Shown here piece after piece: positions 8,028 to 17,340 of a DNA stretch of 64,000 nt; positions within the stretch are counted from its first letter, which is position 1, and each line of letters starts with the position of its first letter. This stretch comes from Collinsella sp. (GTDB taxonomy: Bacteria > Actinomycetota > Coriobacteriia > Coriobacteriales > Coriobacteriaceae), in contig JAHYYP010000009.1 in assembly GCA_019424905.1 (NCBI GenBank), positions 1 to 64,000 of the forward strand, written 5' to 3'. Both the position numbers and the translations under genes were made by a program. The notes under the pieces were generated by a model. That model was not told where the DNA came from. It did not search any database and saw only the letters and a program-made list of their open reading frames with translations.

Positions 8028-9458
8028 ATGGCTTTTCGTAAAGACTTTCTGTGGGGCGGCGCGACGGCTGCCAACCAGTGCGAGGGCGCCTATAACGTGG
8101 ACGGCCGCGGCCTTGCCAACGTGGACGTGGCTCCGCACGGCCCCGAGCGCTATGCGGTGGTCTCCGGCCAGCGTAAAATGCTCGACTTCGAGGACGGCTA
8201 TTACTATCCCGCGCAGACCGGCATCGATTTCTATCACCACTACAAAGAGGACATTGCTCTCTTTGCCGAGATGGGCTTTAAGACCTTCCGTATGAGCCTG
8301 GCTTGGACCCGCATCTTCCCCAACGGCGACGAGACCGAGCCCAATGAGGCTGGCCTGGCCTTCTACGAGGATGTATTCCGCGAGTGTCAAAAGCACGGCA
8401 TCGAGCCGCTCGTGACCATCGCGCACTTCGACTGTCCGATTCACCTCATCAAGGAGTACGGCGGCTGGCGCAACCGTAAGCTCATCGACTTCTACAAGAA
8501 CCTCGCGACCACAATCTTTACCCGCTACAAGGGTCTGGTGAAGTACTGGCTTACCTTTAACGAGATCAATATGATCTTGCACCTGCCGTTTATGGGTGCC
8601 GGTCTGGTCTTTGAGGAGGGCGAGAACAAGGAGGCTGTCGAGTACCTGGCCGCCCACAACGAGCTCGTTGCCAGCGCTTGGGCAACCAAGATTGCCCACG
8701 AGATCGACCCCGAGGTCAAGATTGGCTGCATGCTCGCCGCAGGTAGCTACTACCCCTACAGCTGTCGTCCGGGCGATGTGCGCCAGGCGCAGCTCGACAA
8801 TCAGGACAATTACTTCTTCGTCGACGTTCAGAGCCGTGGCTACTACCCGGCCTATGCCGTCAAGAAGCTCGAGCGTCTGGGTATCGATGTGGGCATGACG
8901 GACGAGGACCGCGAGATCCTGGCCGCCAACACCGTCGACTTCATCAGCTTTAGCTATTACAGCACCCGTTGCTCCGCCGGTGCCGATAACCCCGATGTCG
9001 AGCGCACCCAGGGCAACGCCTTCGCCGGCGCCAAGAACCCCTACCTGCAGGAGAGCCAGTGGGGCTGGGCCATCGATCCACTGGGCTTCCGCATTACGCT
9101 CAACGACCTGTACGACCGTTATCAGAAGCCACTGTTTGTGGTTGAGAACGGCCTGGGCGCCAAGGATGTTGTCGAGGAGGATGGTTCCATCAACGACGAC
9201 TACCGTATCGACTACCTGCGCCAGCATATCGCCGCGATGCGCGATGCGGTGACCGAGGACGGCGTTGACCTGCTGGGCTACACCACCTGGGGCCCGATTG
9301 ACCTGGTGTCTGCCGGCACGGGCGAGATGTCCAAGCGCTACGGCTTTATCTATGTGGACCGCGATGATGCGGGCAACGGCACCCTCAAGCGCTCCAAAAA
9401 GAAGAGCTTCGACTGGTACAAGAAGGTTATCGCCACCAACGGCGAAGATTTGGCCTAG
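8028..9458 (+). CDS. 6-phospho-beta-glucosidase, glycoside hydrolase family 1
   Basis: This cytoplasmic enzyme hydrolyses phosphorylated beta-glucosides such as cellobiose 6-phosphate or aryl-glucoside 6-phosphates after PTS uptake. The 476-residue protein is full length for GH1. The acid/base Glu is in TFNEIN (E179), the nucleophile is in FVVENGLGAKD (E373), and the N-terminal signature is FLWGGATAANQCEGAY. SKRYGFIYVD near residue 435 matches the phosphate-binding loop that separates phospho-glycosidases from plain beta-glucosidases. AAAGGA precedes the ATG. No PTS permease or BglG antiterminator is adjacent, so sugar supply must come from elsewhere in the genome. Confidence 0.9.
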   Translation: MAFRKDFLWGGATAANQCEGAYNVDGRGLANVDVAPHGPERYAVVSGQRKMLDFEDGYYYPAQTGIDFYHHYKEDIALFAEMGFKTFRMSLAWTRIFPNGDETEPNEAGLAFYEDVFRECQKHGIEPLVTIAHFDCPIHLIKEYGGWRNRKLIDFYKNLATTIFTRYKGLVKYWLTFNEINMILHLPFMGAGLVFEEGENKEAVEYLAAHNELVASAWATKIAHEIDPEVKIGCMLAAGSYYPYSCRPGDVRQAQLDNQDNYFFVDVQSRGYYPAYAVKKLERLGIDVGMTDEDREILAANTVDFISFSYYSTRCSAGADNPDVERTQGNAFAGAKNPYLQESQWGWAIDPLGFRITLNDLYDRYQKPLFVVENGLGAKDVVEEDGSINDDYRIDYLRQHIAAMRDAVTEDGVDLLGYTTWGPIDLVSAGTGEMSKRYGFIYVDRDDAGNGTLKRSKKKSFDWYKKVIATNGEDLA

Positions 9459-9487
9459 GCTTTCCCGATAACCGTAGCCTCCTAACC

Positions 9488-9523
9488 AAGGCGCCCGGCG
9501 AGTATGTGCTCGCCGGGCGCCTT
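9488..9523. terminator. Strong hairpin between bglA-type gene and signalling operon
   Basis: AAGGCGCCCGGCGAG (9488-9502) pairs perfectly with CTCGCCGGGCGCCTT (9509-9523) around TATGTG. It lies 30 bases after the glycosidase stop and probably ends that transcript, although the T-run is short. Confidence 0.6.
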
Positions 9524-9590
9524 GCCGTCTGCGAATTTTGGGACATGCGGCCCGCTTTTTCGACCCATCTGTCGGTACACTAAAAGCACT

Positions 9591-11474
9591 ATGGGTACCC
9601 GCGAGCGACATATCGGCCACGCGGCCGCCCGATCCGCTCCCGTGGCGGATCCCAGGGGCGGCAGGCTCTTCGCCATGCCGCGATTCCTTGTTGGCATAAC
9701 ACATCAGGTGTACCGCCACCGCGTCTTTGCTATCGCCGGTGTCATCACCGCGATGTTCCTCATGCTTTTGGCAGTCTTGCCGGCACTGTTCGCCTTCGAC
9801 CCCAAACTTTCTAACGCCGTGCCAGCCTATGGCGAGGTGTCCGAAGAGGTCGTGGATGCGCTTGTCCATTCGAGCTCTCTCCCGCTGCTTGTCGCCGCAA
9901 TTATATTTTCGATCTGGGGCGTATCGGTCTATCTGCGCTGTTTGGACTATGTGCTGCGCCGCCGCCTTGTTGCCGTCGCCACCATCTGCGCCCTGTGGAT
10001 GATCGAAGTCATTCTCAAGTACAAGTCGTTCACGCCGTTCTATGCCACCGTGCTGTGGTACCTGTACTACGTGCCCATGACGCTCATTCCGCTGCTCTAC
10101 CAGTTGTGTGGTCTGCGCCTTGTGGGCCTGGAGCAACACCGCCTGGGTCGCCGCTACTGCGCTGCGCTGTGGATTATGGCTATCCTGCTTATCGGATTTG
10201 TGCTCACCAACGATTTTCACCAGCAGGTCTTCCACTTTGACCGTACAAGCGACACCTGGAGCAACGATTACACGTACGGCTGGGGTTATTTCGCCGTCCT
10301 CGTGTGGACGGCCTTTAACTTTGTGGCCTTTTTTATCCTGGTGGGCCGGTCCTCGTCCTTTCGCATCCAACGTTTCTCGGGCACGGCGGCGCTCGTGCTG
10401 CTGGGCGGCGCGTTCTTTGCCATCTCATATGCGTTGCGCGTGCCCTGGGCATGGAGGCTCAACTTCTCGCTCGTCTATTGCGTCTTGTGCGTGGTGGCGA
10501 TGGAAATCTGTCTCGATTGCGGTGTCGTTCCGTCATATCACGACATCGCCGGCATTTTCGACACCTTGCCGCTTGACCTCAAAGTTCTAACGCGCGACCT
10601 GCAGGAAGTCTATGCCACGCCAGTGTCAAAGCCAATGCCGGTAGGCGTGCGCGAGGAGTTGCGGACCCAGGCGCACAGCCGCGCCCATGCCTTTGCCGTG
10701 GCGTCCGATCCCGATGTGATGTACCGTGCCTTTCCACTGCTGGGCGGATCGGCCCTGCTTGCCCAAGACGTGTCGGATCTCAACGAGCTTAACCGTGAAC
10801 TGGCACATCGTCGTATGGAGCTGCAGCGTCAAAATGAGCTGCTCGCCGCCGACTACGACCTTAAGACGCACCTGGCAGACCAAGAGGCCGAGACCTTGCT
10901 GGTCCAAGACGTGGACCAGGCGCTTGCCCGCGCGCTCGAAGGGATGTACGACCTGCTGAGCTCGCTGCCGCCGTTGACCGATGAATCGTCTTCGCACGAG
11001 CGCTACCGCATGCTCCAGCGCGCCAAGATGCTCGTCGCCTATTGCAAGCGCAAGGGGTCGCTCACGTTGGCACAGCACGGGGAGAGCGGTTTTGATCGCG
11101 ACCGCATTCAGCTCATCGCCAACGAGCTCGCAAGCGACCTGCGCACCATCGATATCGATTGCGCCTCGATTATCGCCATACGGCGCCCGTTGCACGCCAG
11201 TACGGTAAGCGCCCTGTACGACTGCGTGTATGACTTTGCGTTTTTTGCCTACACCACCGACCATCCGGCGCTTATGTATCACTTGGGCGACCATGACCGA
11301 TGCAGTGTCGAGCTGCGCGCCACGCTTTTTTCCAACGATGATGCAGATCTTTCGCAGACGCCCGCTGCGCAAGAGCTCGAAAGCGCTTTGCAAGGGCGCA
11401 ACGTGGCATATCGCCTTGAGGGCGAGCCCGGCCAGCTGCGCATGATCGTCTTGATGCCGAGGGCGGGTGAGTGA
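9591..11474 (+). CDS. Seven-span membrane signalling protein, kinase-like without an ATPase domain
   Basis: The N-terminal 300 residues hold about seven to eight hydrophobic spans, similar to the 7TM sensor module of bacterial histidine kinases. After this comes a coiled coil (HRRMELQRQNELLAADYDLKTHLADQEAETL) and a cytoplasmic region of about 200 residues in place of the usual catalytic part. I find no N-box or G-box, so it is unlikely to bind ATP. It is probably a sensory partner or degenerate kinase for the true kinase encoded next, whose start overlaps this stop. An ATG 87 bases upstream would add an unlikely leader across the preceding hairpin. The chosen ATG at 9591 gives 627 residues. 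The ligand is unknown. Confidence 0.6.
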   Translation: MGTRERHIGHAAARSAPVADPRGGRLFAMPRFLVGITHQVYRHRVFAIAGVITAMFLMLLAVLPALFAFDPKLSNAVPAYGEVSEEVVDALVHSSSLPLLVAAIIFSIWGVSVYLRCLDYVLRRRLVAVATICALWMIEVILKYKSFTPFYATVLWYLYYVPMTLIPLLYQLCGLRLVGLEQHRLGRRYCAALWIMAILLIGFVLTNDFHQQVFHFDRTSDTWSNDYTYGWGYFAVLVWTAFNFVAFFILVGRSSSFRIQRFSGTAALVLLGGAFFAISYALRVPWAWRLNFSLVYCVLCVVAMEICLDCGVVPSYHDIAGIFDTLPLDLKVLTRDLQEVYATPVSKPMPVGVREELRTQAHSRAHAFAVASDPDVMYRAFPLLGGSALLAQDVSDLNELNRELAHRRMELQRQNELLAADYDLKTHLADQEAETLLVQDVDQALARALEGMYDLLSSLPPLTDESSSHERYRMLQRAKMLVAYCKRKGSLTLAQHGESGFDRDRIQLIANELASDLRTIDIDCASIIAIRRPLHASTVSALYDCVYDFAFFAYTTDHPALMYHLGDHDRCSVELRATLFSNDDADLSQTPAAQELESALQGRNVAYRLEGEPGQLRMIVLMPRAGE

Positions 11475-12970
11475 CGATGCAGATTTCGCTCATCCTTCCC
11501 CAAATCGTTGCGCTCGATGTTGTCTTTGCCCTGACTGCGTGTCTGCAGACGATCCACGTCCCGCTCATCGCATCGCGCCGCTCGTCCTATAACCGTAAGG
11601 TGATTTGCGCCTACGAGGCGAGTCTTGTGCTTCACCTGATGATTTCGGCGCTCATCTTATTCGCGTCGTCTGGCTCGTATCTGGTGGCGCCGCTTGACGT
11701 TTGCGCCAGGGCAATGGGCGGAGTGCTGTGGCTCAATGCCGCGATTTTTGCCTATGGCGTGGTGCTTATGGTGCGCTATCGTCGCCCCGTCATGCTGGTC
11801 GAGCTGCTGCTTGTTGTCGCCGTTACACCGCCGGTGGTTTTTGCCATGGGCTCGGCGTGGACCGTTGTCCTTATCGCAGAGGGAGCGTTCTTCCTGTTCC
11901 GCTCCATCGCGGCGCTCTTGATGGACGTCCGTAACCGCCAGGAGGATATCACCGCGTTCTCGACGATCGAGACCATCAACGTGATTCCCGTGGGCATCCT
12001 GTATCTGGACCCGAGGGGCCGTCCGCTGCTCATGAACCGCTGCATGCGCAAAAACCTGGTGGAACTTCATATGCCCACCGATCTAGGTGACATGAGCGGC
12101 ACATGGAACGACCTGCGCAAACTTAGCATGCAAATGCCCGAAAGCAGTAGGAACCGTGTGCGGATTAACTTGGATCGTTTTGGTGATGCTCGCGCCGTGA
12201 TCGAGATTTCTCCCGCCGAGATTCGCCTATTTGTGTGCGATCGTGTTATGGTTTCGGGCCGTTCGTTCGAGCGCATTATCGGTCTTGATGTGACAGAGTA
12301 CGCGCATGCTCATGACCGCTTGGCGCAAGCCAACCACCTGCTTGAGCTTGCGGGCCAAGAGCTCCAGGCCCAGATCGAAGAAGTTAAAGAGGTTGCCGAC
12401 AATGCGGCTTACCTACGTATGCGCGCCCGCGTGCACGATGTGATCGGGCAGCGCCTGTCCATTCTTCATCGCTATTTGGAGGAGGGGCGCCTGGATGACG
12501 AGTCACTCGAGCAGATTGACCCGTTGCTGCGCTCAATCGCCGCCGATTTGCGTAGTGACGGTGCCAGCGAGCCTGCAGAGCAGCTGGGCGATATCATCCA
12601 TGCTTTTGGCCTGGTGAGTGTGCAGATCGATGTTGAGGGCGCGCTGCCCGAGGACGCGCGTGTCGCCGCCGCATTTTTGCAGATTATTCGCGAGGCCTCG
12701 ACCAATGCCACCAAGCATGCGCAGGCGCATCGGGTCCATGTGCGCCTGTGGCAGGAGGGGGCGGATGCTGACGGCATCGCGCACATGACGATTTCTAACG
12801 ACGGGTCCCCGGCCCCCGTATCGTATCGCGAGGGAACGGGTATCCCAGGTATGAGGCATGTCGCGCAAGATCTGGGTGGCAGCCTAGAGGTCCATGCTGC
12901 CCAGCCCTTTACGCTTGCGGTGTCCATCCCGCTGAGCTCCAACGCCACGGTCCAAAGGAGAAGTTCATGA
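11471..12970 (+). CDS. NarL/UhpB-type sensor histidine kinase
   Basis: This membrane sensor kinase has about six spans in residues 1-160, a PAS-like middle part (IETINVIPVGILYLDPRGRPLLMN), a dimerisation helix with the probable phosphoacceptor His in RVHDVIGQRLS (near 319), and a HATPase domain with REASTNATKHAQA and GTGIPGMRHVAQDLGG. This is the HisKA_3-like, NarX/UhpB group that pairs with LuxR-type regulators. The GTG at 11471 overlaps the upstream stop by four bases, which suggests translational coupling. The ATG at 11477 is an alternative start. It is followed by its response regulator with an ATGA overlap. Confidence 0.82.
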   Translation: MTMQISLILPQIVALDVVFALTACLQTIHVPLIASRRSSYNRKVICAYEASLVLHLMISALILFASSGSYLVAPLDVCARAMGGVLWLNAAIFAYGVVLMVRYRRPVMLVELLLVVAVTPPVVFAMGSAWTVVLIAEGAFFLFRSIAALLMDVRNRQEDITAFSTIETINVIPVGILYLDPRGRPLLMNRCMRKNLVELHMPTDLGDMSGTWNDLRKLSMQMPESSRNRVRINLDRFGDARAVIEISPAEIRLFVCDRVMVSGRSFERIIGLDVTEYAHAHDRLAQANHLLELAGQELQAQIEEVKEVADNAAYLRMRARVHDVIGQRLSILHRYLEEGRLDDESLEQIDPLLRSIAADLRSDGASEPAEQLGDIIHAFGLVSVQIDVEGALPEDARVAAAFLQIIREASTNATKHAQAHRVHVRLWQEGADADGIAHMTISNDGSPAPVSYREGTGIPGMRHVAQDLGGSLEVHAAQPFTLAVSIPLSSNATVQRRSS

Positions 12971-13590
12971 TCCGCGTCCTTATAGTCGAAGACCAGGCCA
13001 TCCTGCGCGAAAGCCTGGCGCGCTCCGTTGGCGACCAGCCCGATATGACCGTCGTCGCCGCGATCGCCGATGCCTCCGAGGCCTTGGGTGTCGCGCTCAA
13101 GGAGCGCCCAGACATGATACTGATGGACGTGTGCACCGAACACGATTCAAACGGCATCGTGGCGGCGGCGCGCATCAAGGAGCGGCTGCCCGAGTGTCGC
13201 ATCATTATCATGACCGGCATGCCCGAGATCACCTTTGTCGATCAGGCCCGCGAGGCGGGCGTCGATAGCTTTGTGTACAAGAACGTCGGTATCGACGAGC
13301 TGTTCGCCGTGATGCGCTCCACGCTGGCTGGCTATTGCACGTTTCCCAAGCCGCCCGAGAGCATTTTTTCGGGCACGGCGGCACTCGACGATGTCGAGCT
13401 GTCGATTTTGCGCCTTGCCTGCGAGGGCAAGAGCCGTCGCGAGATTGCGGCCGAGCTGTTTATGAGTGAGGGCACCATCAAGCGCCGCATCTCGGAGATC
13501 CTAAGCAAGACCGGCTACGACAACATCATGCGCCTGGCCGTGCATGCGGTGACCGAGGGCAGCATCGTCCCCAATATGGAGCGCCCGTAG
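12967..13590 (+). CDS. NarL/LuxR-family response regulator
   Basis: This 207-residue DNA-binding response regulator has a receiver domain (residues 1-120) with the acidic pocket VEDQ, the phosphoacceptor Asp in MILMDV (near 57) and the conserved Lys in FVYKNVG (near 107). The C-terminal LuxR-type helix-turn-helix contains ACEGKSRREIAAELFMSEGTIKRRISEILSKTG. The ATG overlaps the kinase stop (ATGA) and follows AAAGGAGAAGTTC, so it is co-expressed with the two membrane proteins upstream. Targets are not evident from the window. Confidence 0.88.
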   Translation: MIRVLIVEDQAILRESLARSVGDQPDMTVVAAIADASEALGVALKERPDMILMDVCTEHDSNGIVAAARIKERLPECRIIIMTGMPEITFVDQAREAGVDSFVYKNVGIDELFAVMRSTLAGYCTFPKPPESIFSGTAALDDVELSILRLACEGKSRREIAAELFMSEGTIKRRISEILSKTGYDNIMRLAVHAVTEGSIVPNMERP

Positions 13591-13623
13591 TCGGTGTGCC
13601 GCCCGTGCTCCAACGCCAAAGAT

Positions 13624-13664
13624 AGGCCGCCCGCCGTTTTGCATCTAAAAACGGCGGGCGGCCT
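13624..13664. terminator. Terminator of the signalling operon
   Basis: A 17-bp perfect stem (13624-13640 with 13648-13664) has a 7-nt loop. T and A runs inside the arms make it usable in both directions. It separates the plus-strand signalling operon from the minus-strand lipoprotein gene. Confidence 0.7.
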
Positions 13665-13780
13665 GCTTGTGCGAGCGGTGCTGTCGGCATAAAGCGACGG
13701 GGCCGCAGAATTATCTCCTGCAGCCCCGCCTGGCAAGTGCGCGGATGTGTCCGCCAATCCGCGGCCGTCGATGTCTGCCG

Positions 13781-14623
13781 CTACGCGATGGTTGCGCTGT
13801 AGGAGGCGACGTCCTCGTAGGAATCGGTCAGGTAGGCGTCGATGCCGATGGTCGTATTGACCAGGTCGTCAAGGCTGTCAAGCTCACCGTTCGAGAACGT
13901 GAATTCCTCGGTGGCGCTGGTGCCGGGCATCAGGTTAGCCGAGAACCAGGGTTCCTTCATGGTGCCGTTGACGTTGGTCTTGCCGGAAGGAGCGTAGAAG
14001 GTCAGGTCCTTGTCGCTCTTGTTGGTGATGTTGACGACAAAGCCGATATCGCCCCAGTCGTCCTTGAACTTCTCGGTGATGGTGATGGTGCACAGATCGT
14101 CATCGGCGACGGTGACGGCGGGGGAGATTTCGACGTTCTGGACATCGTCGTCTTCGACGGCCTCATCGATCTCCTCTTCCTTCTCGGCCGCCTCGCGATC
14201 CTTCTTCACCGTGCCGGACAGGTCCTTGTCGGACTTGGTAAAGACAAGATTGCCGTCATCTTCTTCGAGGATGAGTTTGCCGTCCTTGAGCTTCATGTCA
14301 TGCGACTCGTCTTCGGCGGTGATGGTTACGGTGGTGGCGTCCTTTGCCTCCCATTTAAGGTCGACAACCTCAAGGAACAGGTCGAGGGCGCCTGTACCGT
14401 CCTCGTCGAGAATCAGGACGCAGTGGACGCCCCAATCCTCGAGCATCTTCATGTACTCATCGGTCAGCTCTTCGCCCTCCAGGGTTCCACCTGAGAGTTC
14501 CCAGCTGCCGACGAAGTTGGCCTTGGGGTCTTTGCCGCCGCCGCTGCAGCCCGTCAGGGCAAAGGCGAGCGCCAGGACGCATGTCAGGAATGCGAGTACG
14601 GATTTTTGAACGTTGTCTTCATG
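13781..14623 (-). pseudogene. Secreted lipoprotein gene with a one-base frameshift in the signal peptide
   Basis: The long open frame encodes a lipoprotein: a hydrophobic signal segment (SVLAFLTCVLALAFALTGC, lipobox LTGC), an acidic linker (near 140-175, rich in Glu/Asp), and a C-terminal beta-type domain with TITITEKFKDDWGDIGFVVNI. The end resembles DUF5067-like Ig-fold lipoprotein domains, but I am not sure. The only good start, ATG at 14623 behind AAAGGAGGACACC, is in another frame and stops after 12 codons. A run of five A (14604-14608) would restore the reading frame if it had six, giving MKTTFKKSVLAF. No in-frame GTG or TTG can replace it. This is either a true frameshift, a slippage switch or a sequencing error. 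Confidence 0.7.
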
Positions 14624-14703
14624 GTGTCCTCCTTTATCGAACGAAACCCATAGAAGCAAATGCGGGGGTGGCGGACCTCCCCGCCAATTACCAGATAGAG
14701 GGG

Positions 14704-15945
14704 CTAGGGCCTGGGCGTTCCGCAGTTGCTGCAGAACTTGCCGCCGTTTTCGCTGCCGCAGTTGGGGCAGAACCACTTGGCCGGTGTCGGGGCGGGTGCG
14801 GGGCTGCCGCACTCGGGGCAGAACTTGCCGGTGTTGGTGGCGCCGCAGCTGCAGGTCCATGTGCCGGCCGCAGGTGTGACAGCGGGTGCCGGTGCGGGGG
14901 CGGGAGCCGGAGCCGGCTGCGGGGCAGCCTGCTGCTGTGCCTGACCGGCGGCGAACAGCTGGCTGGCGTTCACGCCGCCCATGCCGCCCGCCATGCCCAT
15001 GCCCATAAAGCCGGCCATCGCGCCGTTGGGGTTGGCGGCTGCCGCGCGCATCGCATCGCTCTGGGCGCTGGCGATGTTGGCGGCTGCCATGGTGGGATCG
15101 CGCATGACTGCGGCCTTCTGCAGGTCTTTGATCATCTGCTCGTCTTCTTGCGAGGCGGCGATGGAGTTGACGCCAAAGCTCACGATCTCGACGCCGCGTA
15201 GGTCGCGCCAGTCGGCCGAGAGGACCTCGTTGAGCGCGCGGGCGAGCTCGGTGGTGTGGCCGGGGATGGCGCTGTAGCGAATGCCCATCTCCGAGATCTT
15301 GGCAAAGGCGGGCTGCAGGGCGGTGAGCAGCTCGGACTTAAGCTGGCTGTCGATCTTATCGCGCGTGTAGCTATCGGTTACGTTGCCGCACACGTTGGTG
15401 TAGAACAGCAGCGGGTTGGTGATGCGGTACGAATACTCGCCGTTGCAGCGAACGGAGATGTCGACGTCCAGGCCAATGTTGCTATCGACCACGCGGAAAG
15501 GTACGGGAGAGGCGGTGCCGTACTTGTTGCCGATGATCTCCTTGGTGTTGATGAAGTAGACGCGCTGGTCTTTGCCCGCGTCGCCGCCAAAGGTAAAGCG
15601 GCTGCCGATATTGGCAAAGGTTTCCTTGATGGAGTCACCCAGGTTGCCGCTGAAGACGCTCGGCTCGCTGCCGGTGTCAAAGACAAACTCGCCGGGCTCC
15701 AGTGCGACCTCGATGATCTTGCCGTTTTGCACCACGAGCATGCCCTGGCCGTCGTTGACGGCGATGACGGATCCGTTGGAGATGACGTTGTCCTCGCCGC
15801 GCGTGTTGGAGCTGCGGCCGCCGGTGCGCTTGCTGCCCTTGCAGGCCAAGACGTCAGCGGGCATCGATTCGCAATAGATAAATTCCTTCCACTGGTCGGC
15901 CATGACGCCGCCGGCGGCTCCCAATCCAGCTTTCAAGAGTCCCAT
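14704..15945 (-). CDS. SPFH-domain protein with C-terminal zinc ribbons
   Basis: The 413-residue protein resembles the YdjI/virion-core-protein group of SPFH (stomatin-like) proteins. An SPFH region covers about residues 50-290 (GSVIAVNDGQGMLVVQNGKIIEVALEPGEFVFDTG, later LRGVEIVSFGVNSIAASQED). A Met/Gly/Ala-rich and then Pro-Ala repeat linker runs from 310 to 365. Two zinc ribbons end the protein (CSCGATNTGKFCPECG and CPNCGSENGGKFCSNCG). Such proteins scaffold at membranes and often sit beside other zinc-ribbon proteins, as here. The start follows GAAAGGAAGATCACC. It is third in a minus-strand operon after two zinc-ribbon genes. The exact role is unknown; envelope stress or phage-shock-like functions are guesses from the family. 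Confidence 0.8.
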   Translation of the reverse strand: MGLLKAGLGAAGGVMADQWKEFIYCESMPADVLACKGSKRTGGRSSNTRGEDNVISNGSVIAVNDGQGMLVVQNGKIIEVALEPGEFVFDTGSEPSVFSGNLGDSIKETFANIGSRFTFGGDAGKDQRVYFINTKEIIGNKYGTASPVPFRVVDSNIGLDVDISVRCNGEYSYRITNPLLFYTNVCGNVTDSYTRDKIDSQLKSELLTALQPAFAKISEMGIRYSAIPGHTTELARALNEVLSADWRDLRGVEIVSFGVNSIAASQEDEQMIKDLQKAAVMRDPTMAAANIASAQSDAMRAAAANPNGAMAGFMGMGMAGGMGGVNASQLFAAGQAQQQAAPQPAPAPAPAPAPAVTPAAGTWTCSCGATNTGKFCPECGSPAPAPTPAKWFCPNCGSENGGKFCSNCGTPRP

Positions 15946-15993
15946 GGTGATCTTCCTTTCTCGTCAAAGGCCGGGTGGTATTGGTCAGAATGG

Positions 15994-17316
15994 CTAATCG
16001 TCCTTGTTGTCCTTCATGACAACGGTGGTCTCGGTGTGGCTGAAGGTGTCGTGCTTCTCGGTCAGGTCGAGCTCGCCGCAGTAGCAATCGGCGTGGGTGG
16101 CCTCGTTGGCCGTCTTGAGCTGGCCCACCAGCAGCACGTCTGCGATGATCACGATGATCAGCGGCGCGACGATGTTGATGAGGATACCCTCGACATCGAA
16201 GGCGAGGTAATCCGGATCGAAGGCGTTCTCACCCATAAAGAGAATCTGGGAGAGGACAAATCCGATCACAAAGAACAGCACCGAGGCGATAGCGAGCTTG
16301 GGCTTGGAGCAGGGAAGCTCGCCGACCATACGGCCGGTTTGGCCGTTCATGGCAAACAGATAACTCTTGCCGTTCCACGAGGTGGAAAGCATCCACACGG
16401 GGAACAGGGCGTAGTCGCTGTCTTCCCAGGTGTAGTCGAGCTGCTTGCTTTCGACCGTGGCATCGTCATATTCGTCGACGACGGTCTCGCGCAGGGCCGA
16501 GATCGTACTTTCTTCCATACGACGCTCGGCGCGCGCCTTGCAGGTTTCGCAATCCTCGTCATAGCGGTTGGCGATGTAGCCGGGCATATAGGCGACCGAG
16601 AACGGGCGCAGCGCGTCGTAGTCAAACGGCTCGATGGCGTCCATGTGGCCGTCGGGCATCTTGGACGATCCGTCGACGGGCACGCGCTCAAACGAGATAT
16701 TGCCCTTACGGTAGGCGTCGTAGTGGTCGGTGGTCGTGACGGTGCGGTCGGATTCCTCGGTCACGGTCTCGTTGGTCGCGTCAAAGTACACTTCGCCGTC
16801 AACGCGGGCGCCGTAGAGCCAAAACGGCACGTAAACGCCTTGGACCTCGTCGATGTGGTTGCCGGTGACAAAGCTCTTGGGCAGCAGGATTTTGCCCTTG
16901 TAGTGGTCTTTGAGCGCGGCCATAACGTCATCGCGTCCGAGCTTAAACGGAATCACCAGGTCGGGTGAGAAGTCGCCCGAGAGCTGGCCGGGTGCCACGG
17001 CGGAGTTGCCGCAGTACGGGCAGGTGGTGACGGCGACGGTGCCGTCGGACACGAGCTCGGCGCCGCACGACGAGCAGATGTAGCCAGCGTTTTGAGCCAG
17101 CTCCTGCACGGCATCGTCGACAGCAGGCTTGGGGGCCGCGGCTGCGGCATCGGCTTTGGCATCTGCCTTGTCCTGGCGCTCGCGATAGAGGGCCTCGACT
17201 TCTTCGACTTCAAAGCGCGAATCGCAGTAGTCGCAGACGAGCTTTTGCTCGGCGCTGGCAAAGTGAAGGGGGCCGCCACATGCGGGGCACTGATAGTTGA
17301 CGCTTTCGAAGGCCAT
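15994..17316 (-). CDS. Zinc-ribbon membrane protein (TFIIB-type ribbon)
   Basis: This 440-residue protein opens with a zinc ribbon (CPACGGPLHFASAEQKLVCDYC, residues 10-31). After an Ala-rich charged linker comes a second ribbon (CSSCGAELVSDGTVAVTTCPYCG, near 80-105). A long soluble domain with VPFWLYGARVDGEVYFDA follows, and near its end are two hydrophobic spans (LAIASVLFFVIGFVLSQILFM and ILINIVAPLIIVIIADVLLV). Proteins of this shape accompany SPFH/zinc-ribbon genes in many Firmicutes and Actinobacteria. The function is unknown. It lies 25 bases downstream of the DUF4428 gene and 48 bases upstream of the SPFH gene, in one operon. Confidence 0.75.
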   Translation of the reverse strand: MAFESVNYQCPACGGPLHFASAEQKLVCDYCDSRFEVEEVEALYRERQDKADAKADAAAAAPKPAVDDAVQELAQNAGYICSSCGAELVSDGTVAVTTCPYCGNSAVAPGQLSGDFSPDLVIPFKLGRDDVMAALKDHYKGKILLPKSFVTGNHIDEVQGVYVPFWLYGARVDGEVYFDATNETVTEESDRTVTTTDHYDAYRKGNISFERVPVDGSSKMPDGHMDAIEPFDYDALRPFSVAYMPGYIANRYDEDCETCKARAERRMEESTISALRETVVDEYDDATVESKQLDYTWEDSDYALFPVWMLSTSWNGKSYLFAMNGQTGRMVGELPCSKPKLAIASVLFFVIGFVLSQILFMGENAFDPDYLAFDVEGILINIVAPLIIVIIADVLLVGQLKTANEATHADCYCGELDLTEKHDTFSHTETTVVMKDNKDD

Positions 17317-17340
17317 GATCGGTCCTTTCGCTGCCGGAGG

